Below, piece after piece: positions 41,971 through 51,419 of a stretch of 64,000 nucleotides of DNA. The position numbers were made by a program, and so were the translations under genes. The stretch's first letter is position 1. Every line of letters begins with the position of its first letter. The notes under the pieces are model-generated. The model saw only the letters and a program-made list of their open reading frames with translations, made no database searches and was not told where the DNA came from. This DNA comes from GM7GCV1 sp965221105 (GTDB lineage: Bacteria; Pseudomonadota; Gammaproteobacteria; Pseudomonadales; GM7GCV1), in contig OZ244871.1 of the NCBI GenBank assembly GCA_965221105.1, forward strand, positions 248,001-312,000, read 5' to 3'.

Positions 41971-42857
41971 GATTTTCGAGAGTCATTCAGGCGTGGTGGC
42001 TTTCCACGCTTTAAGGGAAGGGACAGGGGCATTGGCTCATGTGAAACACGCCAGTTCCGTCTATTCGCTCTTGGCAAGAGGCATATCGTACAGATGAAGG
42101 GCTTCGGCAGGTTCCTCGTAAAGAGTACGCCAGAGGGTGATATTCAGCTGGTTCGCATTGTCACAACACTTGTCCGCGTCATGGTTCAGTTCCTGTACCA
42201 GGAAGAGAGGAAAATCACGGCAGACAATGCTCCAATGGTCGGTATCGATGTTGGCGTGAAGGCACAGGCGACCCTCTCGACTGTTGAAGGACTGCCACAG
42301 GTAGTGATTGATACCACCCGACAGAAGCGTCTCCAGCGCCGTGTAAGCGCGGCCACGAAAGGGAGCGCCAACAGAGAATCAAGGAACGCCAATCGCTGGC
42401 GAGAGAGGCGTACAGGGTGGCAGAGAGGCAACGGAACGCCGTGCACAGAACGATCACCGACTTGGTAAAGCGACACAGAAACTTCGCTGTTGAAGATGTG
42501 CAGATTCAGAACATGGCTGCCCATGGTGGACGTCATAAGAAGGGGTTGAACCGATCACTCCGTGAGCAACACTGGGGTGCCTTCATATGTCAACTGACCT
42601 GCACGGCTGAGAGTGCTGGTGGGTCGGTTGTGAAGGTGAATCCCAGGAACACGTCTAAAGCCTGTTTGGGGTGCGGTTCAATCCATGAATCACTCACCCT
42701 GATGGACAGGGTGTATGAGTGTCAAAGGTGCGGTATGAGTCTCGACAGGGACTTCAATGCTGCACTCAACATCAGGGAGCTTGGCTCGTCGGGCGAGAAT
42801 GTCCCCGATCGGCCTGATGGTGGACCGATCGGCGGGGGTGCCCGTCGTGCCGCATAA
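41971..42857 (+). pseudogene. tnpB: IS200/IS605-type TnpB with a frameshift
   Basis: The first part (frame of 41971) reads ESFRRGGFPRFKGRDRG, then VGIDVGVKAQATLS with the first RuvC Asp. Near 42375 the frame shifts and continues LAREAYRVAERQRNAVH, FAVEDVQIQNMAAHGG (RuvC Glu), the zinc ribbon CLGCGS with CQRCG, and MSLDRDFNAALNIREL (last Asp). All three RuvC acidic residues and the Cys4 ribbon survive. The N-terminal wedge/recognition part is missing and no TnpA is nearby. TnpB is an RNA-guided nuclease whose guide RNA overlaps its 3' end. This copy should be inactive. Confidence 0.85.
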
Positions 42858-42927
42858 AACAGTAGCTTGGGGCACCAGGCATAATTCCTCAAATAATGTT
42901 AGTCATTGTGTGAGAAAGGAAAAATCA

Positions 42928-44079
42928 ATGCAGAAACCAGTAATAACCGGAGTCGGTAAGTCGCAACATGGCCGACGATTGGGAAGAAGTGGCATCGATT
43001 TGGCGATCGAATCCATGCTGTCAGCGGTCGAAGATGCTGGCTTAGAGATCAAGGATATTGATGGGGTTTCGAACTGGCCTGGAAAAACTCCCAGTGGATT
43101 TTCACCTGTAGGTATTGATGAATTGCAGGAAGCTTTGGGCCTCAAACTTAATTGGTATTCGGGGGGGCGAGAAGGGCCTGGACAAATGTCTTCGGTCATA
43201 AATGCCGCGGCCGCGGTGTCAATGGGCCTGGCCAACCATGTAATCTGTCTTCGGACATTGACTGAAACTTCTGGTAAGTCGAGCAAATTGGCTGAGACTC
43301 AGGGCCGTCTTGATGATTGGATGCAGTGGCTTTTGCCGTTTAACGCGTTTTCAGCCGGAAATTGGATGGCACTGTATGCCCAGCGATACTTTCACGAATT
43401 TGGTGCTACCCGGGAGCAGCTCGCTCAAATCGCTCTCAATGCCCGCAAGAATGCTCAGCTCAACGAAGAAGCGGTCTATCGTGACCCACTGTCCATGGAG
43501 GACTATCTTCAGTCGCGCATTATTTCCACCCCACTATGCTTATATGATTGCGATGTGCCCGTCGATGGTTCTACCGCTGCGATAGTCTCTCGAGCAGATG
43601 CCTCCTCGGGGCTGCGCAAACAGCCAATTACTATTGAGGCGATAGGCTGCGCACTACATGATCGAAACAGCTGGGATCAATTTCCTGATATGACGACTAT
43701 GGCATGTCGAGATGCAGCCAAGATGATGTGGTCAAACACGGATTTAAAGCCTAAGGATGTCCATATAGCTGGGCTTTACGATGGTTTTAGCATTGCCACT
43801 TTATACTGGTTGGAAGCACTGGGCTTCTGCCAAAGAGGTGAGGCGGCAGCCTTTATCGAGGGTGGTCAGCGTATAAGTCGAGATGGAGAACTGCCGCTAA
43901 ACACTAATGGTGGACAGCTGTCTGAAGGGCGCTTGCATGGTTTTGGCTTTCTACGCGAAGTCTGTTTACAGATATGGCGAGAGGCTGGGGATCGTCAACT
44001 GAACAGAAAAATTGAAGTTGGCGCGATCGGAGTTGGGGGTGGTAACTTGGCTGCCAGTCTCCTGTTAACAAGAAGTTGA
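42928..44079 (+). CDS. Thiolase-fold lipid-transfer-like protein (Ltp2-type)
   Basis: The 383-residue product starts MQKPVITGVGKSQHGRRLGR, with AAAGGA upstream; an upstream open frame belongs to the TnpB remnant. It is a thiolase-like protein of the SCP-x/acetyl-CoA acetyltransferase branch. ATREQLAQIALNARKNAQLN, PLCLYDCDVPVDGSTAAIV and HIAGLYDGFSIATLYWLE with the C-terminal NTNGGQLSEGRLHGFGF are characteristic. It is followed after ten bases by a DUF35 protein. In steroid degradation such pairs (Ltp2 with a DUF35 domain) catalyse retro-aldol cleavage, a likely model here. Confidence 0.88.
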   Translation: MQKPVITGVGKSQHGRRLGRSGIDLAIESMLSAVEDAGLEIKDIDGVSNWPGKTPSGFSPVGIDELQEALGLKLNWYSGGREGPGQMSSVINAAAAVSMGLANHVICLRTLTETSGKSSKLAETQGRLDDWMQWLLPFNAFSAGNWMALYAQRYFHEFGATREQLAQIALNARKNAQLNEEAVYRDPLSMEDYLQSRIISTPLCLYDCDVPVDGSTAAIVSRADASSGLRKQPITIEAIGCALHDRNSWDQFPDMTTMACRDAAKMMWSNTDLKPKDVHIAGLYDGFSIATLYWLEALGFCQRGEAAAFIEGGQRISRDGELPLNTNGGQLSEGRLHGFGFLREVCLQIWREAGDRQLNRKIEVGAIGVGGGNLAASLLLTRS

Positions 44080-44089
44080 GGACATCCCA

Positions 44090-44500
44090 ATGTCAGATAA
44101 ACCAGTTAGACTGCTGCCAGAACTTAATGAAATGAATCGTCCGTTCTGGACGGGAGGGAAGGACGGAAAATTGCAGTTTTTGTGTTGTGATGACTGCGGC
44201 CATTTTATCCATCCTCCGTCGCCGGTTTGTTCTGTTTGCACAGGCCTCTCGGTATCTCCCAAACGAGTTTCGGGTAAAGGGACGGTGTACTCGTATACTG
44301 TTAACATGCACACTTGGGATCCCAGGATTGAGGTTCCCTATGTTATAGCTGTGGTAGATTTGGATGATCAACCAGGCCTGCGTTTGACTACTAACATTCC
44401 TGATACCCCAATTGAAGATATAAAGATTGGTGCTCGAGTTAGAGTGGAATTTGAACAATGTGAAGACGTTTGGATTCCGCTATTCAAGTTAGCGGAATAG
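44090..44500 (+). CDS. DUF35 OB-fold protein with zinc ribbon
   Basis: A 136-residue protein with the rubredoxin-like ribbon LCCDDCGHFIHPPSPVCSVC (residues about 32-51) and an OB fold starting GKGTVYSYTV. DUF35 proteins form complexes with thiolase-like partners and are needed for their activity; the partner is the gene just upstream. Full length. Confidence 0.9.
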   Translation: MSDKPVRLLPELNEMNRPFWTGGKDGKLQFLCCDDCGHFIHPPSPVCSVCTGLSVSPKRVSGKGTVYSYTVNMHTWDPRIEVPYVIAVVDLDDQPGLRLTTNIPDTPIEDIKIGARVRVEFEQCEDVWIPLFKLAE

Positions 44501-44522
44501 TTTTTTATTCGAAGCCTTCCCG

Positions 44523-44936
44523 CTACTCCTGCCATGGAAAAAAGTCTGGCATCTCAGTGAGTATGAAATCCGCTCCTTGTCTTTCCGGAAACGCTTCCAC
44601 TCCCTCTCTGCCATCGTTGATACCTGCATAGAGCATGGCAAGAGACTCAATTTTATGAGCTTCCTGCGGATTCGGCTGCGCAGTGTTTCTGTCCATCATC
44701 TGGCGGGTGAACACTATGGCCACGGGGCTGTATGCTGTCGCCCTCTCTGCGATTTTGTATGCTTCTTCGAGCAATGAGTCAACTGGAACAGCGGCTTTCA
44801 CACACAAGCCCACCTTGAAGTGCTTCTTCAGGTGTCACGATGTCGGCAGAGTATACCCACTCTAAGGCTTGAGAGATGCCAACGATTTGAGGTAGAAACC
44901 AGATTCGAACATCCCTCCGGCGCAATGCCAATTTTG
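44523..44936 (-). pseudogene. Enoyl-CoA hydratase, truncated and frameshifted
   Basis: The minus strand reads PKLALRRRDVRIWFLPQIVG then ADIVTPEEALQGGLVCE, the middle of a crotonase. A one-base shift near 44800 leads to VKAAVPVDSLLEEAYKIAER and the C-terminus ending MPDFFPWQE. The N-terminal half with the oxyanion hole is gone; the break coincides with the left end of the 70-bp IS66-type miniature element. Confidence 0.8.
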
Positions 44937-45006
44937 GTAACTGCTCACCCCTCCCTGACACCATAGAACCTACTCCCTATGATGTCACGGAGGGGTGAGC
45001 AGTTAC
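44937..45006. mobile_element. 70-bp miniature element with IS66-type ends
   Basis: GTAACTGCTCACCCCTCC at the left and GGAGGGGTGAGCAGTTAC at the right are perfect 18-bp inverted repeats. The core CATAGAACCTACTCCCTATG resembles the right-end interior of the larger element at 58060-58101. It is a minimal deletion derivative (left repeat joined to a right end) lying between the crotonase remnant and a TetR gene. Confidence 0.8.
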
Positions 45007-45014
45007 CGCGCAAG

Positions 45015-45674
45015 TTATTGTTGAGTGAACTCAAGTGCACCGCGGTACAGCAGCAAATAAATTAGATCGGATACCGAACTTGATATCTTTTTCCTTGTCA
45101 GCTTATTCGCTCGGGGATTTCGAACAGGCGCGACTTCAGCGGCAACAACCCGCTCAAGAGCAGCGAAAACAACTGATGCTAGCGCCAGAGCATTTTTAAT
45201 TTTTGGGTGAGCTTCAATGACCTTAGCTTCCAGGCCGGACACAATTTCGAATGATGAATCATATCTGAGTTGCAGAAATCGGGCATTTCCTTTATCGGCT
45301 TCAAGATTGCGTATGCGTAATTCTAGTCGATGCATTTCCCAGAGACGCTCATAGGCTTTTACAAAACGGTCAATCTGGGTTCTTAAGTTAGCAACGGTCC
45401 ATTCCTCGTCCAAAACATCAAGTACCCCAGAAATATCTTGTGTTGCTTCTTCTACACAAGCAAACATCAAATCCTCAATATCATCAAAATACACGTAAAA
45501 TGAGGAGCTGGAAACATCAGCTTCGTAAGTTACATCAGCAACAGTTAGATCTGAATAGGGACGAACTCGCAGTAAGTTGACAGCATTTTTCATGATCCTC
45601 TTGCGTGTTAGTAACCCCTTGCGCCCCAGTTTTTGGCCATGCTTGTTTCTTGGTATGGTTTCTGCCATCACCAT
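45015..45674 (-). CDS. TetR-family transcriptional regulator
   Basis: A 219-residue regulator. The N-terminal HTH KRIMKNAVNLLRVRPYSDLT, followed by VADVTYEADVSSSSFYVYF, is TetR-like, with a preceding basic arm (NKHGQKLGRKGLLT). The last helices end only 9 bases from the miniature IS66 element. It may have regulated the truncated crotonase or the thiolase operon. Two ATGs six bases apart are possible, with GACAGG upstream of the first. Confidence 0.88.
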   Translation of the reverse strand: MVMAETIPRNKHGQKLGRKGLLTRKRIMKNAVNLLRVRPYSDLTVADVTYEADVSSSSFYVYFDDIEDLMFACVEEATQDISGVLDVLDEEWTVANLRTQIDRFVKAYERLWEMHRLELRIRNLEADKGNARFLQLRYDSSFEIVSGLEAKVIEAHPKIKNALALASVVFAALERVVAAEVAPVRNPRANKLTRKKISSSVSDLIYLLLYRGALEFTQQ

Positions 45675-46165
45675 GTCCTGTCATTCCTCAGTGTCCTGTA
45701 TATGAAGCAGTATCAATCGCTGCTACGTTAGTATCTATCTATCAACTGCATTAGTGGCCCTATCCAATCAAGCGCTTCCGGCAATCGTGCATACTGATGA
45801 AAGACTATCAAAAAAAATACTGCTACAGCTAATGAAGTAAACGAATGTCGCCATTTTTTATATACGCTGTCACGGGCAATCAGGTACCAGAAGCGTATGG
45901 CTGAGTCGGGTTGATAACTGGTTCAGAATTGTGGATATTGCGCCATATCACACTAAACGGCCACAGGGTGCGCATTTGTACTTAACCAGTCAAACCACAT
46001 AGAACTTGCAGTGACCTGTCTCGGCCTATGCCTGAGGAGCTAAATGTCCGCAATCTGAATGACCTGCGCGATTAGTTCAGCCCGGACTGGTACTGTTTCA
46101 AATTGACTCCGACCAATGTTAAATATCTTTTTCAACATGTTACTGCACACTGTTGAGAAAGCACT
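45675..46165. other. Intergenic region, nothing recognised
   Basis: About 490 bp with no supported gene. Short frames near 45960-46080 (RPMPEELNVRNLNDLRD-like) have the feel of a transposase tail but cannot be assigned. Confidence 0.3.
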
Positions 46166-47173
46166 TTAACTTTTGGGAGGATGGTCTGATACTGTCCGAA
46201 ACCCTATATGGTTTGTTCCCAAATTCAACTCCTGTGAATGTCGAGCAGCAGGGCGGTATCGGCCGCAATAATTGGAGGAGCATAGGTAAGATCCTCCTTT
46301 GATGAGCCCAGAGATATTGCCAAATTGCTGCATATCATCAGCCGACAGATCATTACTCTCAGCTAAATGTGATGGGAAGTATTGACTACTAGTCCACTCC
46401 CAAACATTTCCAATCATGTCATACAGCATATAACCATTTGGCGAATAACACCTCACGGGCGCCATGCCTGCGAAGCCGTCTTCTTCTGTATTGCGAAAAG
46501 GAAAAAGTCCCTGCCATGTATTAGCCATGTGCTTTCCATTTTTCAGGAACTCTTCACCCCAAGCGTACGTTGCTCCATCTAATCCTCCTCTAGCCGCATA
46601 CTCGAACTCTTCTTCAGTAGGCAATCTATGACCTTTCCATTCTGCGTAAGCAAGAGCATCCTCCAAGGCAATATGAACTACAGGGTAAAACTCTTTACCG
46701 ACAATGTTACTGTTTTTACCTGAGGGGTGTTTCCAGTTCGCTCCTTCAATAAATTGCCACCAACTAAACATATTTGAGTCTGATGCGTCATTCTTGGGTG
46801 AACCAAAACTTGCCGAACCGGGAAACAGTAACTCAGGGTCAATTCCTGGAAAGTCTTCAGGATTTGGATTTCTTTCTGCAACAGTTATGTAACCAGTGGC
46901 ATCAACAAACTCTTGATAATCCCTGTTAGTAACTTCGGACTCACTGATCCAGAATTCATCGACACTTCTTTTGTGTGGAGGAAACTCGTCTGGATAAAGT
47001 CCCCCTGCACCCATGACGAACTCACCACCCTCGATGTAAATCATTTTTGGTGATCGCTGAAGACAACTTATGGGGCTGTTTTCTTCTGAGCCGATCTTGA
47101 TCTGCTTCATCCCAAACCAGGTTAGAAACAACAAAACAGTGAATGTACTAAACCAGAATAACTTCCTATTCAT
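46166..47173 (-). CDS. Formylglycine-generating enzyme, membrane-anchored
   Basis: A 335-residue FGE-sulfatase-fold protein starting MNRKLFWFSTFTVLLFLTWF, an N-terminal membrane/signal segment that places the enzyme in the periplasm. MIYIEGGEFVMGAGG opens the domain. The C-terminal GGSYLCSSNYCGRYR holds the two Cys that bind copper in genuine FGE, and ARHSQELNLGTNHIGFR completes the site. Many relatives lack these Cys, so this is a true oxidase candidate that converts a sulfatase Cys to formylglycine. No sulfatase lies in the window. It stands alone with long intergenic gaps on both sides. Confidence 0.9.
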   Translation of the reverse strand: MNRKLFWFSTFTVLLFLTWFGMKQIKIGSEENSPISCLQRSPKMIYIEGGEFVMGAGGLYPDEFPPHKRSVDEFWISESEVTNRDYQEFVDATGYITVAERNPNPEDFPGIDPELLFPGSASFGSPKNDASDSNMFSWWQFIEGANWKHPSGKNSNIVGKEFYPVVHIALEDALAYAEWKGHRLPTEEEFEYAARGGLDGATYAWGEEFLKNGKHMANTWQGLFPFRNTEEDGFAGMAPVRCYSPNGYMLYDMIGNVWEWTSSQYFPSHLAESNDLSADDMQQFGNISGLIKGGSYLCSSNYCGRYRPAARHSQELNLGTNHIGFRTVSDHPPKS

Positions 47174-47197
47174 ACAAACTGAGAATAATGGCCACAT

Positions 47198-47540
47198 AGA
47201 AACATTAATTTGGATTTACATTGCAGTAAAGCTTTTCCCTTTAGATCTCCAAAAGTATTAATGTTTGCATGCTTCTGCGACCACCCAGTCTCCTAAATTA
47301 AACGGCCTTCGGTTATCCCTCCATTAGGCGCTGCGACTACCAATCCTCGATATAGTCGTGCCGTATTTGGTTTTTTTCACACTAGCAATGAATATTGATT
47401 CACCTGAAGCAAAATAAGGGGTAGACTTGGAAACTGACCACAGTTTAGTTATTTTTCTGAAAGTTCAGGATTACGGTCATGAAACCGCGGAGCCGCTTCA
47501 GATTCAAAATAACACGACAAGTAACAGAGGAGAAATCTCT
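47198..47540. other. Divergent intergenic region
   Basis: Lies between the FGE start and the amidohydrolase start and should hold two divergent promoters. The plus-strand frame that extends into it from the amidohydrolase has no ribosome site and is not counted. Confidence 0.4.
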
Positions 47541-48839
47541 ATGAAGATGGAAGACATGATTATCGCCAGCATTGACGACCATGTTTCTGAGCCACCGAAC
47601 ATGTTTGACAATCACCTGCCAGAAGTCTGGAAATCCAAGGCACCCAAGCTCGTGAAGAAAAAGGATGGCTCCGATTGGTGGACCTATGGAGATTTTGTAC
47701 TTCCTAACGTAGGGCTGAATGCGGTCGTGGGTCGCCCGAAGGAAGAGTACGGCATGGAACCTCAAAATTATGAGGAAATTCGTAAGGCGAACTATGATAT
47801 ACATGCTCGCATAGACGACATGAACGCCAACGGTGTTTTATCGAGTCTCTGTTTCGGTACCGTATGCGGGTTTGCTGGCGACATGTTTAGCAATAATGGG
47901 GATCGAAAAACTTCATTGCGCATGATTCAGGCTTACAACGACTGGCATGTGGACGAATGGGCCGGCACCTATCCAGGTCGCATTATCCCCATGACAATAA
48001 TTCCATACTGGGATATGAAACTGGCAGTCGAAGAAATCGAACGCAATGTCAAAAAAGACGTTCACGCAATAACTTTTACTGACAACCCATATAAGCGTGG
48101 TTTCCCTCCAATCCACGATGAATATTGGGAACCTCTCTGGAAAGTGTGTAATGACAACAAAGTTGTTATTAACTGCCATATTGGCACCGGCTCTGAACCA
48201 CCCGTTCCCTCTCCTTTAACTCCACAAAATGGCTGGATTGTGGCCATGCCAATTTCGATTTCTACCGGAGCGGCAGACTGGCTTCATCTGGAAGCGTTAC
48301 AACGCTACCCCGACCTGAAGATTGCCCTTTCAGAAGGCAGTATAGGATGGGTGCCCTACCTCCTGGAACGGGCCGACTATGTCTACACAGATCATATCTG
48401 GACAGGGTTTGACTTTAAAGGCAAGACACCATCGGAAGTATTCCGTGAGCACTTCATCACATGCTTTATCAAAGATAAATACGGGCTTAAAAACTATCAA
48501 GAGATTGGTGAAGATATCATTACTTACGAGTGTGACTATCCGCACTCTGACAGCACATGGCCCTACTCTCCGGAACAGCTTTGGGAAAACGGAGTGAGTG
48601 AACTGCCCGATTCGGTGATCAATAAAATCACACATGAAAATGTGTTCAGAGAGTACAGCGTTGATCCTATCTCGTTACTCGGTCGACAAAACTGTACCGT
48701 AGGTGCTTTGCGTGCACAGGCGACCCACGTGGACGTCACCCCCAAACCAACACCAGGATTTAATCCGGCAAAAGGTGATCGCCCTGTCACCTGTGGCAAT
48801 ATCACCGATATGATGCAGCAAATGGCCGTGGCTGAGTAA
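47541..48839 (+). CDS. Amidohydrolase (TIM-barrel, possibly decarboxylase)
   Basis: A 432-residue amidohydrolase-2 protein starting MKMEDMIIASIDDHVSEPPN, with GGAGA upstream. Metal-site candidates are SIDDHVSEP, VVINCHIGTGSEP and ITYECDYPHSDSTWP (Asp). SEGSIGWVPYLLERADYV is a conserved block of the LigY/ACMSD-like group. Proteins of this type are abundant in actinobacterial and gammaproteobacterial steroid/terpenoid degraders. A terminator follows. Confidence 0.88.
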   Translation: MKMEDMIIASIDDHVSEPPNMFDNHLPEVWKSKAPKLVKKKDGSDWWTYGDFVLPNVGLNAVVGRPKEEYGMEPQNYEEIRKANYDIHARIDDMNANGVLSSLCFGTVCGFAGDMFSNNGDRKTSLRMIQAYNDWHVDEWAGTYPGRIIPMTIIPYWDMKLAVEEIERNVKKDVHAITFTDNPYKRGFPPIHDEYWEPLWKVCNDNKVVINCHIGTGSEPPVPSPLTPQNGWIVAMPISISTGAADWLHLEALQRYPDLKIALSEGSIGWVPYLLERADYVYTDHIWTGFDFKGKTPSEVFREHFITCFIKDKYGLKNYQEIGEDIITYECDYPHSDSTWPYSPEQLWENGVSELPDSVINKITHENVFREYSVDPISLLGRQNCTVGALRAQATHVDVTPKPTPGFNPAKGDRPVTCGNITDMMQQMAVAE

Positions 48840-48869
48840 AGCTACACTGACAGAATTGCAGTCTCTGAA

Positions 48870-48897
48870 AGCCCTGGTTAATCTAGGGCTTTTTTAT
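48870..48897 (+). terminator. Rho-independent terminator after the amidohydrolase
   Basis: AGCCCTGG-TTAAT-CTAGGGCT followed by TTTTTAT. Confidence 0.85.
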
Positions 48898-49019
48898 TTC
48901 TGGTGCCTGCATGGCTCACCTTTCTAGGGCAGACATCTTGATGGGATTGCATACTACCCTGCGTAATCGAGTTCTTTTGGATTCTTAGTCAGCCGCCACC
49001 GATCAACCTATTTGCTTGA

Positions 49020-49454
49020 TTAAAAGAACGAGTTTTCAGCTCGATAATCAACCCTGACCTCACGACGGGATATCAACCATGTACCATCTAGCTTAGCGAA
49101 CTGATCTACATATACTCCTGTATGATCCAGACCAACATCGGTAACAACATGGAAGTAAGTTCTACCTTTGGCCAATGTGGTCGACAAAAAATCAATTTGG
49201 GATGTAGTAAGATTGTGGCGAAGAAAACTTAGTTTTCGCTGATTTTCACTCTTGGCAACACTCCCCACACGAGCTAATCCCTTTTCAATTCCAGCACGAG
49301 TCTCCAATACAAAATCCGGTGTAATCAGCACGGCTTCTTCAGTAAACACCTCGCTAAGCTTTTTCAGATCTCCCCTGTCACCTGCAATGTTACAACGCGC
49401 CAACAGATCTCTTAAGGCTTCTCGATCAAGTAATTGCCGCTGTTCCAAAACCAC
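49020..49454 (-). CDS. SnoaL-like / NTF2-fold protein
   Basis: A 144-residue protein: LDREALRDLLARCNIAGDRGDLKKLSEVFTEEAVL (residues about 8-43) is the helical start of SnoaL-like proteins, followed by RHNLTTSQIDFL and DGTWLISRREVRVDY strands. The predicted roles are ring hydratase, isomerase or dehydratase in catabolism. The ATG is close to the stop of the SDR upstream (11 bases), so the two are an operon. Confidence 0.78.
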   Translation of the reverse strand: MVLEQRQLLDREALRDLLARCNIAGDRGDLKKLSEVFTEEAVLITPDFVLETRAGIEKGLARVGSVAKSENQRKLSFLRHNLTTSQIDFLSTTLAKGRTYFHVVTDVGLDHTGVYVDQFAKLDGTWLISRREVRVDYRAENSFF

Positions 49455-49465
49455 CTCACGTTGTA

Positions 49466-50296
49466 TTACTTCAAACCCGGAAATAAAGCTTCACCACGAT
49501 AAAATTTATGAACTTTTTCGCCCAGTCCGAAACCACCACAGGCGTTATGCCCACCATCTACATAAACAATATCGCCATTGATGTACCCTGCTCCGTCTGA
49601 CGCAAGAAAAATTATCGTGCTTGCGATCTCTTCCACGGTACCAGCCCTTTCGCTCGGAATTTCGGGCCACATTTTTGCCAACATTTTTTCATCTCGCCAA
49701 ATGGCCTCCGTCATAGGTGTTTTGATAAACCCGGGGGCCAAACCCACTACTCGAATACCCAAACTGCGAAACTCGTTTGCAGCGAGTTCTACCAGATGAT
49801 TAGACCCCGCTTTGGCACATGCATAGGGTGCATTACCAACCGCACCCACCGTAGAGGTAACTGATGTCAGTGAAATTATGACGCCGCCACGACCCTGATT
49901 GCGCATTTGCCTGCCAAAATGCTTAATCGTTAGAAAAGTTCCTTTCAAGTTCGTGGCAACCTGCCTATCCCAAGTTTCCTCATCAATTTCTAATATAGGC
50001 ATGGGACCACCTTTACCCGCACAGTTTATGCCGATATCAACACCTCCAAAAGTATCTACTGCAGACGATACAAGTGCTTCAACCTGTGCCTCATTGGCAA
50101 TATCCGTAACCTGTGTGATGCAGCCGTTACCCAATTCGGCTTTCATAGATTCAAGGCCTTCTGCATTGACATCTCCGATTGCCACCTTGGCACCAACTTC
50201 AACCAACGCCCGACAGGTTTCTTGTCCCATCCCTGAAGCACCACCAGTTAAAACGGCAACTTTGCCCTGCAAGCTGATTTGACCGTATTTTGTCAT
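49466..50296 (-). CDS. Short-chain dehydrogenase/reductase
   Basis: The 276-residue product starts MTKYGQISLQGKVAVLTGGA, with GAAGAGA upstream. Motifs are TGGASGMGQE, NCAGKG, SLTSVTSTVG and YACAKAGSNHL (Tyr-Lys). GDVNAEG at the end of strand 2 has Asp, favouring NAD. VDGGHNACGGFG is the usual C-terminal end. It resembles cyclohexanol/2-hydroxyacyl-type dehydrogenases. Confidence 0.92.
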   Translation of the reverse strand: MTKYGQISLQGKVAVLTGGASGMGQETCRALVEVGAKVAIGDVNAEGLESMKAELGNGCITQVTDIANEAQVEALVSSAVDTFGGVDIGINCAGKGGPMPILEIDEETWDRQVATNLKGTFLTIKHFGRQMRNQGRGGVIISLTSVTSTVGAVGNAPYACAKAGSNHLVELAANEFRSLGIRVVGLAPGFIKTPMTEAIWRDEKMLAKMWPEIPSERAGTVEEIASTIIFLASDGAGYINGDIVYVDGGHNACGGFGLGEKVHKFYRGEALFPGLK

Positions 50297-50837
50297 TGGA
50301 TCTCTTCTCACAAAACGAAAATATTTAAACCCAGATCTTTAAGCTACAGAAGATCATTTAAAAAAACACGTCTGCATTATTCAGCAGCGTAAACCTTGGC
50401 ATTGCACACAGAGTCTTAAAATCACCGCATACTGTCATTTGCTAAAGGTCTTATATCGAAAACAATTTTTACTGGAGAGCTAACTGCCATTTTACTCTTA
50501 ATATCTTTACTCAGGGGTGAGTAGTTACCCTTGTCCAATATATAGCTTCAATGTGGGGTGCAGAGATTTTTCCTTATCACTCAGTTGACACCTGTTGATG
50601 CGCTCTTTTTCCAGCATAAATCATCTGCAATCTGAGCCAAAACAGGCATTTACGGCGTATTCCCTACAGATTATATTCGGGAAGCAGCCGCTCCCCCATC
50701 TCGGAGCCTGCTGTGGGTCATCCAGCACGAACGGCATGACTAGCCCGAATTTCTCACCACATGAATTGAAAAGGCCGCCTCTCGTGGTATACATGCTGTA
50801 CATTCAATAACTTACACCAAACGAGAAGGACGACCTT
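50297..50837. other. Intergenic region with a solo IS66-type end
   Basis: Holds the SDR upstream region, then AGGGGTGAGTAGTTAC ending at 50528 (an IS66-type end without its partner), then the left part of the IS1380 remnant. No gene. Confidence 0.5.
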
Positions 50838-51419
50838 ATGACGACAGAGTGTCCACCACATCAACTCGAATTTCACAGCCTTGGTCGGCGCGACATCGTC
50901 GCCAGGTGTGACGGTGGTGAGATCAGTTCCAATGGCGGCGGTCTCCTGCTGCGAGAGGTGGAGCAGCGCACCCATCTGCTGCATCGTCTGAGCCAGTGCT
51001 GTACCGATTATCGTGATCAGGACCGCAGAGAGCATTCGCTGGAGTCGCTGGTCACACAGCGGGGCATGGGCCTGGTTCTGGGCTATGAGGATCTCAATGA
51101 TCATGACGAGGTGCGCACTGACAGGGTGCTGGCCCTGCTCAGTGACTGTCGGGATCTGGCCGGTGCTGACCGGGCACGTCCTGGGGACCGGGGCACGCCG
51201 CTGGCTGGCACGAGTACGCTGAACCGGCTTGAGCTCTCGCCGCTCACTGCCAGTGCAGGCAGTCGCTCCACACAGAGTGTCGCCGATACGGCGGCGATGG
51301 ATGCCCTGCTGGTGGATCTGTTTCTGGAGTCCCATGACAGCCCGCCGGCGGAGAGTATCCTCAGACGTCCTAAAGGTGGTAATAAAAAGCTGCTAACAGA
51401 AGTGCTGGGCTACAAATGA
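50838..51419 (+). pseudogene. IS1380-family transposase, N-terminal fragment
   Basis: ATG 50838 (AGAAGGA upstream) opens a frame with ARCDGGEISSNGGGLLLREVE, LVTQRGMGLVLGYEDLNDHDE and AGTSTLNRLELS, the hallmark N-terminal blocks of IS1380. It ends at ESHDSPPAES, just where the catalytic DLDATDD motif should begin. The last 20 codons are unrelated. The piece was cut by the ParDE-bearing DNA. Confidence 0.85.

Noticed and set aside
41971..42857. TnpB remnant as a compact Cas12-like effector or CRISPR component
   Set aside because: No repeat array or other cas genes in the window. The sequence is a typical IS200/IS605 TnpB lacking its N-terminus.
44937..45006. The perfect inverted repeat as a bidirectional terminator
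   Set aside because: The repeat sequence equals the IS66-type ends elsewhere in the window, and there is no T run, so a mobile-element origin is preferred.
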